Source: Barnesiella sp. An22 | GTDB lineage: Bacteria; Bacteroidota; Bacteroidia; Bacteroidales; Barnesiellaceae | Length of the DNA: 64,000 nucleotides | Assembly: GCF_002159975.1 (NCBI RefSeq) | Contig: NZ_NFJR01000001.1 | Location: forward strand, 124,001 to 188,000 | Direction: 5' to 3' | Part shown: piece after piece, positions 6,887-15,386 of the stretch | Layout of the letters: the number at the start of each line of letters is the position of its first letter | Position numbering within the stretch: the stretch's first letter is position 1 | The notes under the pieces: generated by a model | Databases searched by the model: none | Told to the model about the DNA's origin: nothing | What the model saw: the letters and a program-made list of their open reading frames with translations, nothing else | Made by a program: the position numbers and the translations under genes

Positions 6887-7468
6887 TTAGCCTATTTTTA
6901 TGCCCGAAAATCCCATGAAAGCCATGGCCAACAGTCCGGCGGCTACGAGTGCGATGGGAGTACCCTGCATGGCCTTGGGGATGCTCGAAAGACTCATCTG
7001 TTCGCGCATGCCGGCAAAGAGCACGAGGGCCAGCGTGAAGCCCAGCGCCGTCGATATGGCATAGACGGTAGACTCGAGCAGGGTCATGTTTTTTTGAATC
7101 ACAATCAGGGCCACACCCAATATGGTACAGTTGGTTGTGATAAGCGGCAGGAATACGCCCAGTGCCTGGTAGAGTGCAGGGGCAATTTTCTTGATGATGA
7201 TTTCGAGCAGTTGCACCAGAGCGGCAATGACCAGGATGAAGACGATGGTCTGCATGTAGTCGAGCCCCAGCGGCATGAGCAGATAGGTTTGCAGCAGGTA
7301 GGTGACGATGGTCGACAGCGTCATGACGAAGGTGACGGCCGCACCCATACCCAGCGCCGAGTCGATGCGTTTGGATACGCCCAGGAAGGGGCAGATACCC
7401 AGGAACTGCGAGAGCACGATATTGTTGACGAATATCGCAGTAATAAATATAGATATATAGGTGAGCAT
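6887..7468 (-). CDS. rnfA: Rnf electron transport complex subunit A
   Basis: 193 residues with about six transmembrane segments. The start (YISIFITAIFVNNIVLSQFLG) and the central LITTNCTILGVAL segment, whose Cys helps hold a membrane FeS cluster in RnfA/RnfE, are diagnostic. Rnf couples electron transfer between ferredoxin and NAD to Na+ or H+ pumping across the inner membrane. This is the last gene of the rnf operon, starting 3 bp after rnfE. Confidence 0.95.
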   Translation of the reverse strand: MLTYISIFITAIFVNNIVLSQFLGICPFLGVSKRIDSALGMGAAVTFVMTLSTIVTYLLQTYLLMPLGLDYMQTIVFILVIAALVQLLEIIIKKIAPALYQALGVFLPLITTNCTILGVALIVIQKNMTLLESTVYAISTALGFTLALVLFAGMREQMSLSSIPKAMQGTPIALVAAGLLAMAFMGFSGIKIG

Positions 7469-7470
7469 GA

Positions 7471-8055
7471 TTATCGGGTTTTAATGGAGTGGATAATGGC
7501 AATTAAGAATCCCAGAACAATGAAGGCACCGGGGGCCAAAATGAAGATGAGCGAGCCATACTCCTCGGGATAGATGGGCCGCCCGAAGATGTGACCCGTG
7601 CCCAAAAATTCGCGCACACAACCCAGCAGGGTAAGGGCTACGGTAAATCCCAGCCCGATGCCCAGTCCGTCGAAGAACGATTCGCCCGGTGTATGCTTGG
7701 CGGCAAATGCCTCGGCACGACCCAGCAGGATGCAGTTGACCACGATGAGCGGGATGAAGAGTCCCAGCGTGGCATAGAGCTCGGGCAGGTAGGCCTGCAT
7801 GCAGAGTTGCAGAATGGTCACGAATGTGGCGATGATGACGATGAAGGCGGGGATGCGCACCTTGTCGGGAATAATGCTCTTGACCATCGAGATGACGACG
7901 TTGGAGCAGATGAGCACAAACAGGGTAGAGAGTCCCATGCCCAGGCCGCCCATGGCCGAGGTGGTGGTTCCCAGCGTGGGGCACATGCCCAGCAGCAGTA
8001 CAAAGGTGGGGTTCTCTTTGATGAGCCCGTTCAAAAGGATTTTCGTCTTATTCAT
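7471..8055 (-). CDS. rnfE: Rnf electron transport complex subunit E
   Basis: 194 residues and multipass. The N-terminus (NGLIKENPTFVLLLGMCPTLGTTTSA) and the LIVVNCILLGRAEAFA segment are typical of RnfE/NqrD. It is homologous and inverted in topology to RnfA, and the two form the membrane FeS-binding core. Its start overlaps the rnfG stop by 8 bp. Confidence 0.95.
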   Translation of the reverse strand: MNKTKILLNGLIKENPTFVLLLGMCPTLGTTTSAMGGLGMGLSTLFVLICSNVVISMVKSIIPDKVRIPAFIVIIATFVTILQLCMQAYLPELYATLGLFIPLIVVNCILLGRAEAFAAKHTPGESFFDGLGIGLGFTVALTLLGCVREFLGTGHIFGRPIYPEEYGSLIFILAPGAFIVLGFLIAIIHSIKTR

Positions 8056-8656
8056 GGTTGCCTCCTTTCAGCGATTCGGTGTAGGCAGCGTATGCCGTAC
8101 GCACGGCAGCCAGGAACGCCCGCGAGGTGATGGTGGCGGCGGTGATGGCGTCGATGTCGCCCGAGTCTTTCGTTACGTGAAAATTGCACTCTTCGGGCGA
8201 TTTCCCGATGATGCTCTGGTTGTTTTTGTCGGTGCGGAACCAGTCGCCCATCTTGGCTCCCAGGCCGGGGGTCTCCTGATGTTTCAACACCTGATAGTCT
8301 TTGATGGTACCGTCGGCTTCGAACCCTACGATAATGCGAATCTCGCCGCCGTAGCCGGTGTTGTTGCTGCACTCGACGGCAGCCCCTGCGAGCTTGCCGC
8401 CCAGTTTGGCGGGATATATGGTGGCGGTGGTTTCGCCGTATTCGTTATGTACGGTGTAGGTCATCTGCTCGTCCAGCGGCGAGTTGTCATAGGTCGGTAT
8501 CACCTGTTGTATGGCTTTCTCCCGACTGGCTTTGGAGGCCCGGGCTATCGGTTCTTCGGTGAGTTGGTAGGTGTAGCCCAGCAGACCACCGGCAATGGCC
8601 GTAATGAGAGTGAGCGACCAAAGCATGTTCCACAATGTAGATTCTTTCTTCTTCAT
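8048..8656 (-). CDS. rnfG: Rnf electron transport complex subunit G (flavoprotein)
   Basis: 202 residues: one N-terminal transmembrane segment (about 12-30) and a periplasmic FMN-binding domain. The motif DAITAATITSRAF matches the flavinylation signature in which a Thr carries covalent FMN, although the usual Gly before the Ala is Ala here. The region HQETPGLGAKMGDWF is also typical. It lies between rnfD and rnfE with tight spacing. An ApbE flavin transferase would be needed elsewhere in the genome; none is in this window. Confidence 0.93.
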   Translation of the reverse strand: MKKKESTLWNMLWSLTLITAIAGGLLGYTYQLTEEPIARASKASREKAIQQVIPTYDNSPLDEQMTYTVHNEYGETTATIYPAKLGGKLAGAAVECSNNTGYGGEIRIIVGFEADGTIKDYQVLKHQETPGLGAKMGDWFRTDKNNQSIIGKSPEECNFHVTKDSGDIDAITAATITSRAFLAAVRTAYAAYTESLKGGNHE

Positions 8657-8658
8657 GG

Positions 8659-9651
8659 TTATGCCCTCCCGAATCGTTTAGGTTTCACATAGTTGTTGAT
8701 GAGCGGAGTAAACGCGTTCATAATGAGGATAGCGAACGACACCCCCTCGGGGTAGCCGCCCCACTGGCGGATAACGACGGTGAGGATGCCGATGCCGATG
8801 CCGTAGATGATCATGCCCCGCGAGGTCATGGGCGAGGTCACATAGTCGGTAGCCATGTAGATGGCACCCAGCAGAAGTCCGCCCGAAAGCAGTTGGATGA
8901 GGGCAAAGTCGAAGGCATGTTGCCAGGCACCCGAGGCTTGTGCGCTCAACTCTTCGCCCAGACCCAAGGCAAAGCTGAACACGAATACCGTGGCCAGTAT
9001 CGACACGGGGATGTGCCAGCTGATGATGCGGCGGTAGAGCAAAAAGGCAAACCCGATGAGCAGGGCGATGGCGCCCACTTCGCCCAGGCTTCCGCCCTGG
9101 TTGCCTATCCACAGGTCCGAGATATTGACCTGGCTTACCCATTGGCTCCCTTCCTCTTTCAGTTTAGAGAGCAGCGTGGCACCGGTCTCGGCGTCGGTAT
9201 AGCTCCAGCGCGAAGCACTCGGCACAGGCCATTGTGTCATGTAGGTGGGGAAGGAGATAAGCAGGAATACCCGACCGACCAGCGCGGGGTTGAAGAGGTT
9301 GTTGCCCAGTCCGCCGAAAGCCATCTTGGTGATGCCTATCGCCGCAATCGAGCCGATGATGACAATCCAGACCGGCAGGTTGGAGGGCAGGTTGAAACCC
9401 AGCAGCAACCCGGTGAGAATGGCCGAGCCGTCGCCGATGGTGGGTTTCACTTTCAGCAGAAATTTTTGTATGAGGTATTCGACGACGACACACGAAAGTA
9501 TCGACGTGAGGGTGACGATTAAGGCTCCGACTCCAAAGAAATAGAGCGATACAGCGAATGCCGGCAACAGGGCAATGATGACGCTGTACATACACTGCGA
9601 GGCCGACAGGCGACCGTGTATGTGAGGAGCAGGTGATACGGTTAGTTCCAT
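8659..9651 (-). CDS. rnfD: Rnf electron transport complex subunit D
   Basis: 330 residues and multipass. It begins with SPAPHIHGRLSASQCMYSVI, typical of RnfD/NqrB. It contains GDGSAILTGLLLGFNLPSNLPVW and the flavinylation segment MATDYVTSPMTSRG, where a Thr probably carries FMN. It ends 2 bp before rnfG and starts 15 bp after rnfC. The membrane subunit forms part of the ion path. Confidence 0.95.
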   Translation of the reverse strand: MELTVSPAPHIHGRLSASQCMYSVIIALLPAFAVSLYFFGVGALIVTLTSILSCVVVEYLIQKFLLKVKPTIGDGSAILTGLLLGFNLPSNLPVWIVIIGSIAAIGITKMAFGGLGNNLFNPALVGRVFLLISFPTYMTQWPVPSASRWSYTDAETGATLLSKLKEEGSQWVSQVNISDLWIGNQGGSLGEVGAIALLIGFAFLLYRRIISWHIPVSILATVFVFSFALGLGEELSAQASGAWQHAFDFALIQLLSGGLLLGAIYMATDYVTSPMTSRGMIIYGIGIGILTVVIRQWGGYPEGVSFAILIMNAFTPLINNYVKPKRFGRA

Positions 9652-9666
9652 TTCGAAAAGCGTAGA

Positions 9667-11001
9667 TTAGGATTGTTTTCTGGATCGTATAATTCGGTTT
9701 ACGGCATTTTTGCCGACTCGTATATAGTCGAGAATCGGGCGGTTCGACGGGCAGCTGTATGAGCAGCAACCACACTCGAGGCACGAGGTGATGAGCTCCC
9801 GCTCGGCCCGGTCGAACAGATGGTTCTGCGACAGCTTGGCCAGCAGGAAGGGTTCGAGTCCCATGGGGCAGGCCGATACGCATTTGCCACACCGTATGCA
9901 GGGCTCTATGGTTCCGCGGTGTGCATGCTTCTCGTCCAGTATCACAATGCCCGAACAGCCTTTGGATATGGGCGAGTCGATGTTCGACACCGCTTTGCCC
10001 ATCATGGGGCCGCCCAGTATCACTTTGGCACAGTCGTCGGGCAGGCCGCCGGCCATGTCAATCAGTTCGTGCATCGACATGCCCAGCCTTATCCGGTAAT
10101 TGCCCGGCTTGGCTATGTGGTCGCCCGTGACGGTGACCACGCGGTCGACGAGCGGTTTGTTCTTCTGCACCGCCTCGTAGACGGCGAAGGCCGTACCCAC
10201 GTTCTGCACGATGGCACCGGTCGACACGGGCAGGGCACCGTTGGCCACCTGCTTGTGCAGGATAGCGTCGATGAGCTGTTTTTCGCCCCCTTGCGGATAG
10301 CGGGTACGCAGCGGTACGATGGTGATGCCGGGATAGCGGGTGGCGTGTTGCTGCAGCAGGGCAATGGCATCGGGCTTGTTGTTTTCGATGCCAATATAGG
10401 CCTGCTCCACGTTGATGGCCTTCATCAGAATGCGGCAGCCGACGAGAATCTGGTCGGGCGACTCGAGCATGAGGGCGTGGTCGTCGGTCAGGTAGGGTTC
10501 GCACTCGGTGGCGTTGACGATAAGCACTGTGGGCTTGAACTCCTTGGGCGGCATCAGCTTGACGTGGGTGGGGAAGGTGGCACCTCCCAGACCCACGATG
10601 CCGGCCTCGGCTATCTTTTTGATAATCTCTTGCGAGGTGAGGGTAATCTCCTCCTTCAGTTCGGGCGAGCGGTCGATGCTCTCCTCCCACTCGTCGCCCT
10701 CGGTGTCGATGATGATGGTGGTGCCATATTGGCCAAAGGCATTGGCCGCCTTGTCTACCTTGGAGACCGTGCCCGATACGGGCGAGTGAATATTGGCCGA
10801 AACGAATCCGCCGGCTTCGGCAATGAGTGTACCCACCTTTACGGTGTCGCCCTTCTTCACGATGCAGTTGGCCGGTGCGCCTATGTGCTGGTTGAGCATG
10901 ATGGCAACTTGCCGGGGTACGGCTACCGGTGTCACGGGGCAGTGGGCCGTCAGTTTGTGTTCATTCGGATGTATGCCTCCTATGCGAAATGTCTTTAACA
11001 T
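9667..11001 (-). CDS. rnfC: Rnf electron transport complex subunit C
   Basis: 444 residues. It has an N-terminal barrel-sandwich/biotinyl-like domain, a Complex I 51-kDa-like FMN/NADH-binding domain (AGIVGLGGATFPTHVKL, VNATECEPYL), an SLBB region, and two C-terminal [4Fe-4S] clusters (CIRCGKCVSACP and CLECGCCSYSCP). This peripheral subunit carries the NADH site. Its start overlaps the rnfB stop by 7 bp. Confidence 0.96.
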   Translation of the reverse strand: MLKTFRIGGIHPNEHKLTAHCPVTPVAVPRQVAIMLNQHIGAPANCIVKKGDTVKVGTLIAEAGGFVSANIHSPVSGTVSKVDKAANAFGQYGTTIIIDTEGDEWEESIDRSPELKEEITLTSQEIIKKIAEAGIVGLGGATFPTHVKLMPPKEFKPTVLIVNATECEPYLTDDHALMLESPDQILVGCRILMKAINVEQAYIGIENNKPDAIALLQQHATRYPGITIVPLRTRYPQGGEKQLIDAILHKQVANGALPVSTGAIVQNVGTAFAVYEAVQKNKPLVDRVVTVTGDHIAKPGNYRIRLGMSMHELIDMAGGLPDDCAKVILGGPMMGKAVSNIDSPISKGCSGIVILDEKHAHRGTIEPCIRCGKCVSACPMGLEPFLLAKLSQNHLFDRAERELITSCLECGCCSYSCPSNRPILDYIRVGKNAVNRIIRSRKQS

Positions 11002-11840
11002 ATAGCAGATTCCTTTTCGTTGGTTGATACTTTCTCTTTTTCAGTTTCACAAACCACATGTATGGCGTGGGTGGGGCACCCTTCGACGCAGGCCTGGCAC
11101 GAGAGGCAAAGCGTGTCGTCGATGTAGGCCAGGTTGTCGGTAATGGCGATGGCTCCGTTGGGGCAGCTCTTGGCGCATTTGCCGCAGCCGATGCAGGCTA
11201 CCGAGCAGACTTTGCGGGCGATGATGCCCTTGTCGCGGTTGTTGCAGGCTACGTAGACGCGAGGCTCCTGCCGCTTGCGCAACTCGATGATGTTGCGGGG
11301 GCAGGCTTTCACGCACGACCCGCAGGCAATACAGATATTGGGGTCGACGATGGGCAGCCGGGTGACGGGGTCCATGGTGATGCCCCCGAAGTCGCAAGCG
11401 GCGGCACAGTCGCCTTCGCCCAGACAGCCGTAGTTGCAGTTGCTTTCGCCCGAGTAGAGGGCGGCTTCTACCGCACAGCTGTGGGCTCCCTCGTAGTGGC
11501 TGGTTCGGGGCCGGTTTTCACACGAGCCGTTGCAGCGCACTACCGCAATGCGAGGTGCCTGTTCCACGGCTTCCATTCCCACGATGGGGGCAATCTTTTG
11601 CATGACTGCATTGCCTCCCACGGGACACAGCAGATTGTCGAGCGAGGTTGCTTTGGCACATTGTTCCGCAAAGTTGCGACAGCCGGCAAAGCCGCAGCCG
11701 CCGCAGTTGGCTCCCGGGAGCACCGCCTCGATTTCGTCGATACGCGGGTCTTCCTCGACGTGGAATTTGCGGGAGATGACATAAAGCAGGGTCGCACTGA
11801 CCAATCCGATAATACTTAATATGATGATCGATGTTACCAT
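10995..11840 (-). CDS. rnfB: Rnf electron transport complex subunit B
   Basis: 281 residues: an N-terminal membrane anchor (about 3-23), the four-Cys cluster domain (LPGANCGGCGFAGC and the following Cys), and ferredoxin-like domains with CIACGSCVKACP, CIGCGKCAKSCP and CLSCQACVEGCP. RnfB is the entry point for electrons from ferredoxin. It is the first true rnf gene of the operon, 3 bp after the RseC-family gene, an order typical of Bacteroidetes. Confidence 0.96.
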   Translation of the reverse strand: MVTSIIILSIIGLVSATLLYVISRKFHVEEDPRIDEIEAVLPGANCGGCGFAGCRNFAEQCAKATSLDNLLCPVGGNAVMQKIAPIVGMEAVEQAPRIAVVRCNGSCENRPRTSHYEGAHSCAVEAALYSGESNCNYGCLGEGDCAAACDFGGITMDPVTRLPIVDPNICIACGSCVKACPRNIIELRKRQEPRVYVACNNRDKGIIARKVCSVACIGCGKCAKSCPNGAIAITDNLAYIDDTLCLSCQACVEGCPTHAIHVVCETEKEKVSTNEKESAIC

Positions 11841-11843
11841 AAG

Positions 11844-12269
11844 TTATGAGACAAATGTTTTTTTCAAAAAGAATGTAAACTGTTTTTTCAGCCGGTCGCG
11901 ATAGCCATAGAGTATTGTGTAGTAGACTGCCGGTACAGCCAGCGCACAGAGCCCGGTGACGAGTTCGCTCGCGTGAGCCAGAGTCGTAGCTACCAATGAG
12001 AGGATGATGAGCAGAAGCGGCAGTACGGCCGTGAGCCACAGGGCCTTGTGTCCAGCCTTGGCGGCGAGGGTTACCACCACCTTGTCGCCAATCTGTACCG
12101 GGGTACGGTCGCGTTTTACCTCGATGATTTTCTCTTTCTGGTCGGCTGTCGAGCACACGCCGGCGGCATGGCAACCGGCACAGGCCGACTGTTGCAGGAT
12201 GCGCACCAGTATGTGCGAATCGGTCACTCCCGTCACAATACCTTCGTGTTCTATGTCAGGCTCTTTCAT
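11844..12269 (-). CDS. RseC/SoxR-reducing-system family membrane protein
   Basis: 141 residues. The Cys-rich N-terminal segment (QQSACAGCHAAGVC) is followed by two transmembrane helices (about residues 72-115), the layout of the RseC/MucC family. Members often accompany rnf genes and are linked to SoxR reduction in enterobacteria. It heads the rnf operon here. No TAnnTTTG promoter was found in the 100 bp upstream. Confidence 0.85.
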   Translation of the reverse strand: MKEPDIEHEGIVTGVTDSHILVRILQQSACAGCHAAGVCSTADQKEKIIEVKRDRTPVQIGDKVVVTLAAKAGHKALWLTAVLPLLLIILSLVATTLAHASELVTGLCALAVPAVYYTILYGYRDRLKKQFTFFLKKTFVS

Positions 12270-12370
12270 GTTCGCTATCCAATCCTCTTTCTTTGTTTTT
12301 CACGGGGTCTCTGTCCGGCGGTCAAGCGGGCAGGGCAGCGGCCTCTTTTTCTTGCGGCTACGGTATTTCG

Positions 12371-13180
12371 TCAGAAATAGGAGTCGTACAGTTTTTTATA
12401 TCTATCCTCTTGCTGAATATCGGTAATCCATTTATTCAGACTGTCGAGTAATGTCGAGTCGTTTTTCCGGAGTGCCCACGATTGAAACTGGGTGAAACTG
12501 ATGTCGGTATTACAGTCGAGTTGGGGATAGTCTTTGCTCATTTGCTGGGCGATTGCCTTGTCGCACACGGCAAATTCGATTTCGCCGGTAGCCACCATCA
12601 TGATGAGCTGTTCGGCTCCGTAGGTCTTCTCTTCCTGGATGTAGATGGTGTCGCCTATCTCGCGGGCCAGGTTGTTGATGCGCAGTCGGGTGGGGGCATC
12701 GCTCACGATGTAGAGGGTTTTGCCGGCCAGGTCGAGCTGGTTGCGAATAAGCTTCTTGCCCTCCTCGGCAGGCTTCCGCTGTACAAGTACCTGCTTGTTG
12801 AGCTGGAGGGGAACGGTGAAGGCGAGTTCTTCCTTAATCTCCGAGGTGACGGGCAGCTGCCGGGCGATGATGTCGTATTGCCCCGACTCCAGTCCTTCGA
12901 TACTTTTGCTCAGGTTTACTTCGGGAGTAATCTCTATCGAGAGTCCACTCCGCTCGCCTATCATACGGGCCAGTTCATAGTCGAAGCCCGAGAGGCTGTC
13001 GCCTTGCAGATAATAGGAGAGGGGGGTATAGTCGGTTACGATGCGCAGCACACCGTCGGTGCGAATCTCCTCGAAACTGCGGGGATGAACTTCCGAACTT
13101 TTTGTCCGCAGCCATGCCATGACTCCTACCACAATCACCAGCAGGGCAATGTATATATACAGGTGATGCTTGAGTTTCAT
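12371..13180 (-). CDS. membrane-anchored family 3 solute-binding-like protein
   Basis: 269 residues: one N-terminal hydrophobic anchor (about 8-24) and a bacterial extracellular solute-binding domain of family 3 (LRIVTDYTPLSYY, then GFDYELARMIGERSGL, QYDIIARQLPVT, and a C-terminal INKWITDIQQEDRYKKLYDSYF-like end). The same fold forms the N-terminal half of MltF lytic transglycosylases, but no transglycosylase domain follows. No ABC permease or ATPase lies nearby. It starts 3 bp after the porin gene stop, so they are co-transcribed. Ligand unknown. Confidence 0.75.
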   Translation of the reverse strand: MKLKHHLYIYIALLVIVVGVMAWLRTKSSEVHPRSFEEIRTDGVLRIVTDYTPLSYYLQGDSLSGFDYELARMIGERSGLSIEITPEVNLSKSIEGLESGQYDIIARQLPVTSEIKEELAFTVPLQLNKQVLVQRKPAEEGKKLIRNQLDLAGKTLYIVSDAPTRLRINNLAREIGDTIYIQEEKTYGAEQLIMMVATGEIEFAVCDKAIAQQMSKDYPQLDCNTDISFTQFQSWALRKNDSTLLDSLNKWITDIQQEDRYKKLYDSYF

Positions 13181-13183
13181 AGG

Positions 13184-15142
13184 CTAATTGGAAAAATCGA
13201 TGGAGAGTCCCATTTGGAACATTCTCGGGTTTAACGGATAATGTGGCAGCGAGAAGTAGTTGTTCCCGCCAAACAGACCTTGGTTTACGTGCGACATCAT
13301 CACGAAGAAGCGGGTCTGCTTCAGCTTCATGTTGATGTAGGCATTCATAAAGGGATAGTTCCCCACCTCGATTTGGTCTTGGGTGTGGAAGGTGAGTGTG
13401 GCCGGCTGGAAGGTCTCGCTTTTGTACTTGGTGTAGTAGCGGCAGTCGACGCCCAGTTGCACGTGCAATACCTTGGCAATGCGGAAGAGCAGATAGAGGT
13501 TGCTGTATACACTCAACTCGGGCAAGGGGATAATCGAGGGTTTGCTGGTCTTTTGATAGACTACCTCGTTTTCCCAGTTGAGAATACCGAGCCGGAAGTT
13601 CTGGTCGAGACGGGCCTGAAACACCTGTATGATGGAGCCCTCTTGTTGGGGCAGGCAATTGTTGTCGAAGTAGATGTAGTTCTGTATGTTCTCGACCCCT
13701 ACGTTCAGCTTGGTACCCCATCGCTTCACGCTGAGTTCGCCGCCCACGCGCATGCGCCGGGTCTTCCCGAAACTGTTGTTCCACATGAAGTGGTTCGAAG
13801 CATATCGTTTATAAAAATAGGAGGGTTCTATGTTCTTGAAGAATCCGTAGGCTTGGAGCTGCACGGTGTCTTTCCACAGGCGGAATCGGCTGCGTACGTC
13901 GGCCGTCACATCGATGTCACCGATGACAGACCCCGCCAGACCGAATTTGCCGTTTACGTTGTAGGTGAGCAGTTCGCCCTTTTGTTTCGACAGTTCTCCG
14001 CCTACCCACAACAGGTTCTCGCTGTGGTTGCGTGGTATGGAGAAGTCGGGTCGCGGCGTGAGGCCTTCGATGACGGTTCCTGCCGAGAGGGTATCGCGCG
14101 GCATGGAGTAGTGACGGTATTCATAGGTAAGGTAAGCGGCCAGCCCCATCTTGGCGTATTTGTTGAAGCCCTCGAGCAACGATATGCCCACCGTGTTTCG
14201 CAGCGACTGGTAGGTGGTCTCTTCGTTGGTACCCCCCAGTCCCATGTAGGTATTGGCAAAGAACGTGGTATCTTCGGTGGCCGACTGGTTGACAAACCGG
14301 TGCTTGTTTTCGTTATATTCGATAGTATGGATAATGCTGGTTACCGGGACAAAGGTGCGTATGACTGTGGTGTCTTGCTGCTCTTCCTGGTAAAATCCGA
14401 ATTTGTAGCGTTGGGTGGCATAGTATTCTTTGCCTCGTATGCGGTTGTAGGCATCGCTCAGGTTGGTAGGGATGGTACGGGTATCGACGCTCGCTTGTCC
14501 GCCCTGCACCTCTTCGGGATTGAGTATGTAGGTATCGTCGGTAATACCGCCATTCTCTTGATTGACAAAGTTGTAGGTATTGAGGAAGAACTGGATGTCG
14601 TACCGGTCGCCCAGATAACTGCCGAAGATGCTGTATGCCAAATCTTTGGTAGCCTGATGCTGGTAATTACCTCGCGACAGGATGTAGTTCACGCTACCGC
14701 CCAGAGCCAACCGAGGGTTTATGTTTCCCGAAAATACGGCCTTCAAGTCGTCTTGAGCTGTCTGCTTCGAACCGCCGGTGAGGTAGGAGAGCTGGGTGAA
14801 GGGGATATGCGTGTTGTAGAATTTCCAGGTCGATGCCGTTTGTATCCAGTGGCTGAAGGGGTCCTTGAAGAAAAACTCCGAGGGAATGCCTCGGTCGAAA
14901 AATATCTTGGAGAAGGCGGCACCTCCCAGATTGCCCGTCGTACCGTAGGCGGTCGAGTAGCTCGAGGGGATGTCGGTGCTGTAAAAATTGTGCATGAGCG
15001 TATCCATGGGAACATCGTAACGCAACCCTAACGGTTGGGTGATGCTCCAGGCATAAGGTGCAGGTATGTTCTGTTTTTTCTTGCCCTCCGATGCGAGTAC
15101 GCAGAAAAACACGAGTAATATGAATAGGCCGACCTTTCTCAT
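13184..15142 (-). CDS. putative outer-membrane porin (Porin_10-like beta-barrel)
   Basis: 652 residues with a signal peptide (about 1-20). The body has the alternating aromatic/polar pattern of an outer-membrane beta-barrel, including SSYSTAYGTTGNLGGAAFSKIFF near the N-terminus, and ends MGLSIDFSN. This fits the Bacteroidetes 'putative porin' family. The partner gene for a periplasmic solute-binding-like protein follows directly. A -7 promoter element lies only 8 bp before the start codon, so the message may have almost no leader. Confidence 0.8.
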   Translation of the reverse strand: MRKVGLFILLVFFCVLASEGKKKQNIPAPYAWSITQPLGLRYDVPMDTLMHNFYSTDIPSSYSTAYGTTGNLGGAAFSKIFFDRGIPSEFFFKDPFSHWIQTASTWKFYNTHIPFTQLSYLTGGSKQTAQDDLKAVFSGNINPRLALGGSVNYILSRGNYQHQATKDLAYSIFGSYLGDRYDIQFFLNTYNFVNQENGGITDDTYILNPEEVQGGQASVDTRTIPTNLSDAYNRIRGKEYYATQRYKFGFYQEEQQDTTVIRTFVPVTSIIHTIEYNENKHRFVNQSATEDTTFFANTYMGLGGTNEETTYQSLRNTVGISLLEGFNKYAKMGLAAYLTYEYRHYSMPRDTLSAGTVIEGLTPRPDFSIPRNHSENLLWVGGELSKQKGELLTYNVNGKFGLAGSVIGDIDVTADVRSRFRLWKDTVQLQAYGFFKNIEPSYFYKRYASNHFMWNNSFGKTRRMRVGGELSVKRWGTKLNVGVENIQNYIYFDNNCLPQQEGSIIQVFQARLDQNFRLGILNWENEVVYQKTSKPSIIPLPELSVYSNLYLLFRIAKVLHVQLGVDCRYYTKYKSETFQPATLTFHTQDQIEVGNYPFMNAYINMKLKQTRFFVMMSHVNQGLFGGNNYFSLPHYPLNPRMFQMGLSIDFSN

Positions 15143-15149
15143 GGGGTTG

Positions 15150-15157
15150 CAAAGTTA
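15150..15157 (-). promoter_or_regulatory. Bacteroidetes -7 element for the porin operon
   Basis: TAACTTTG on the minus strand, ending 8 bp before the porin ATG. The 244-bp gap up to the next gene (15387) otherwise holds no visible gene; it has an imperfect long-range inverted repeat (15304-15315 with 15353-15364) of doubtful meaning. Confidence 0.6.
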
Positions 15158-15386
15158 GGAAAAGGAGAGCGCAAAGGCAAATGAAAAACAGAGTTTTTAA
15201 ATAGCGCCGAGTCTGCCCGTAATTTCTCTTGATGAAAGTGGATAAATATCAAGCATTCCAAATTGAAGTCGTCGTCGATACGGGACGATGCTCTCTTGCA
15301 AAACTCTGAAAACCGACAGTTCCAAGCGGTCGTTTGCTTACGTTCGGCCTGCCGGCTTTCAGAGATAGTTTATCTATATCGGTCTG

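Noticed and set aside
13241-15031. A 596-codon open frame on the plus strand opposite the porin
   Set aside because: The minus-strand product has a signal peptide and beta-barrel pattern; the opposite frame has neither and no promoter or start context.
15304-15364. Imperfect inverted repeat after the acyl-CoA synthetase gene
   Set aside because: The 12-bp arms have a mismatch and are separated by 37 nt with no T-run, so calling it a terminator is not justified.
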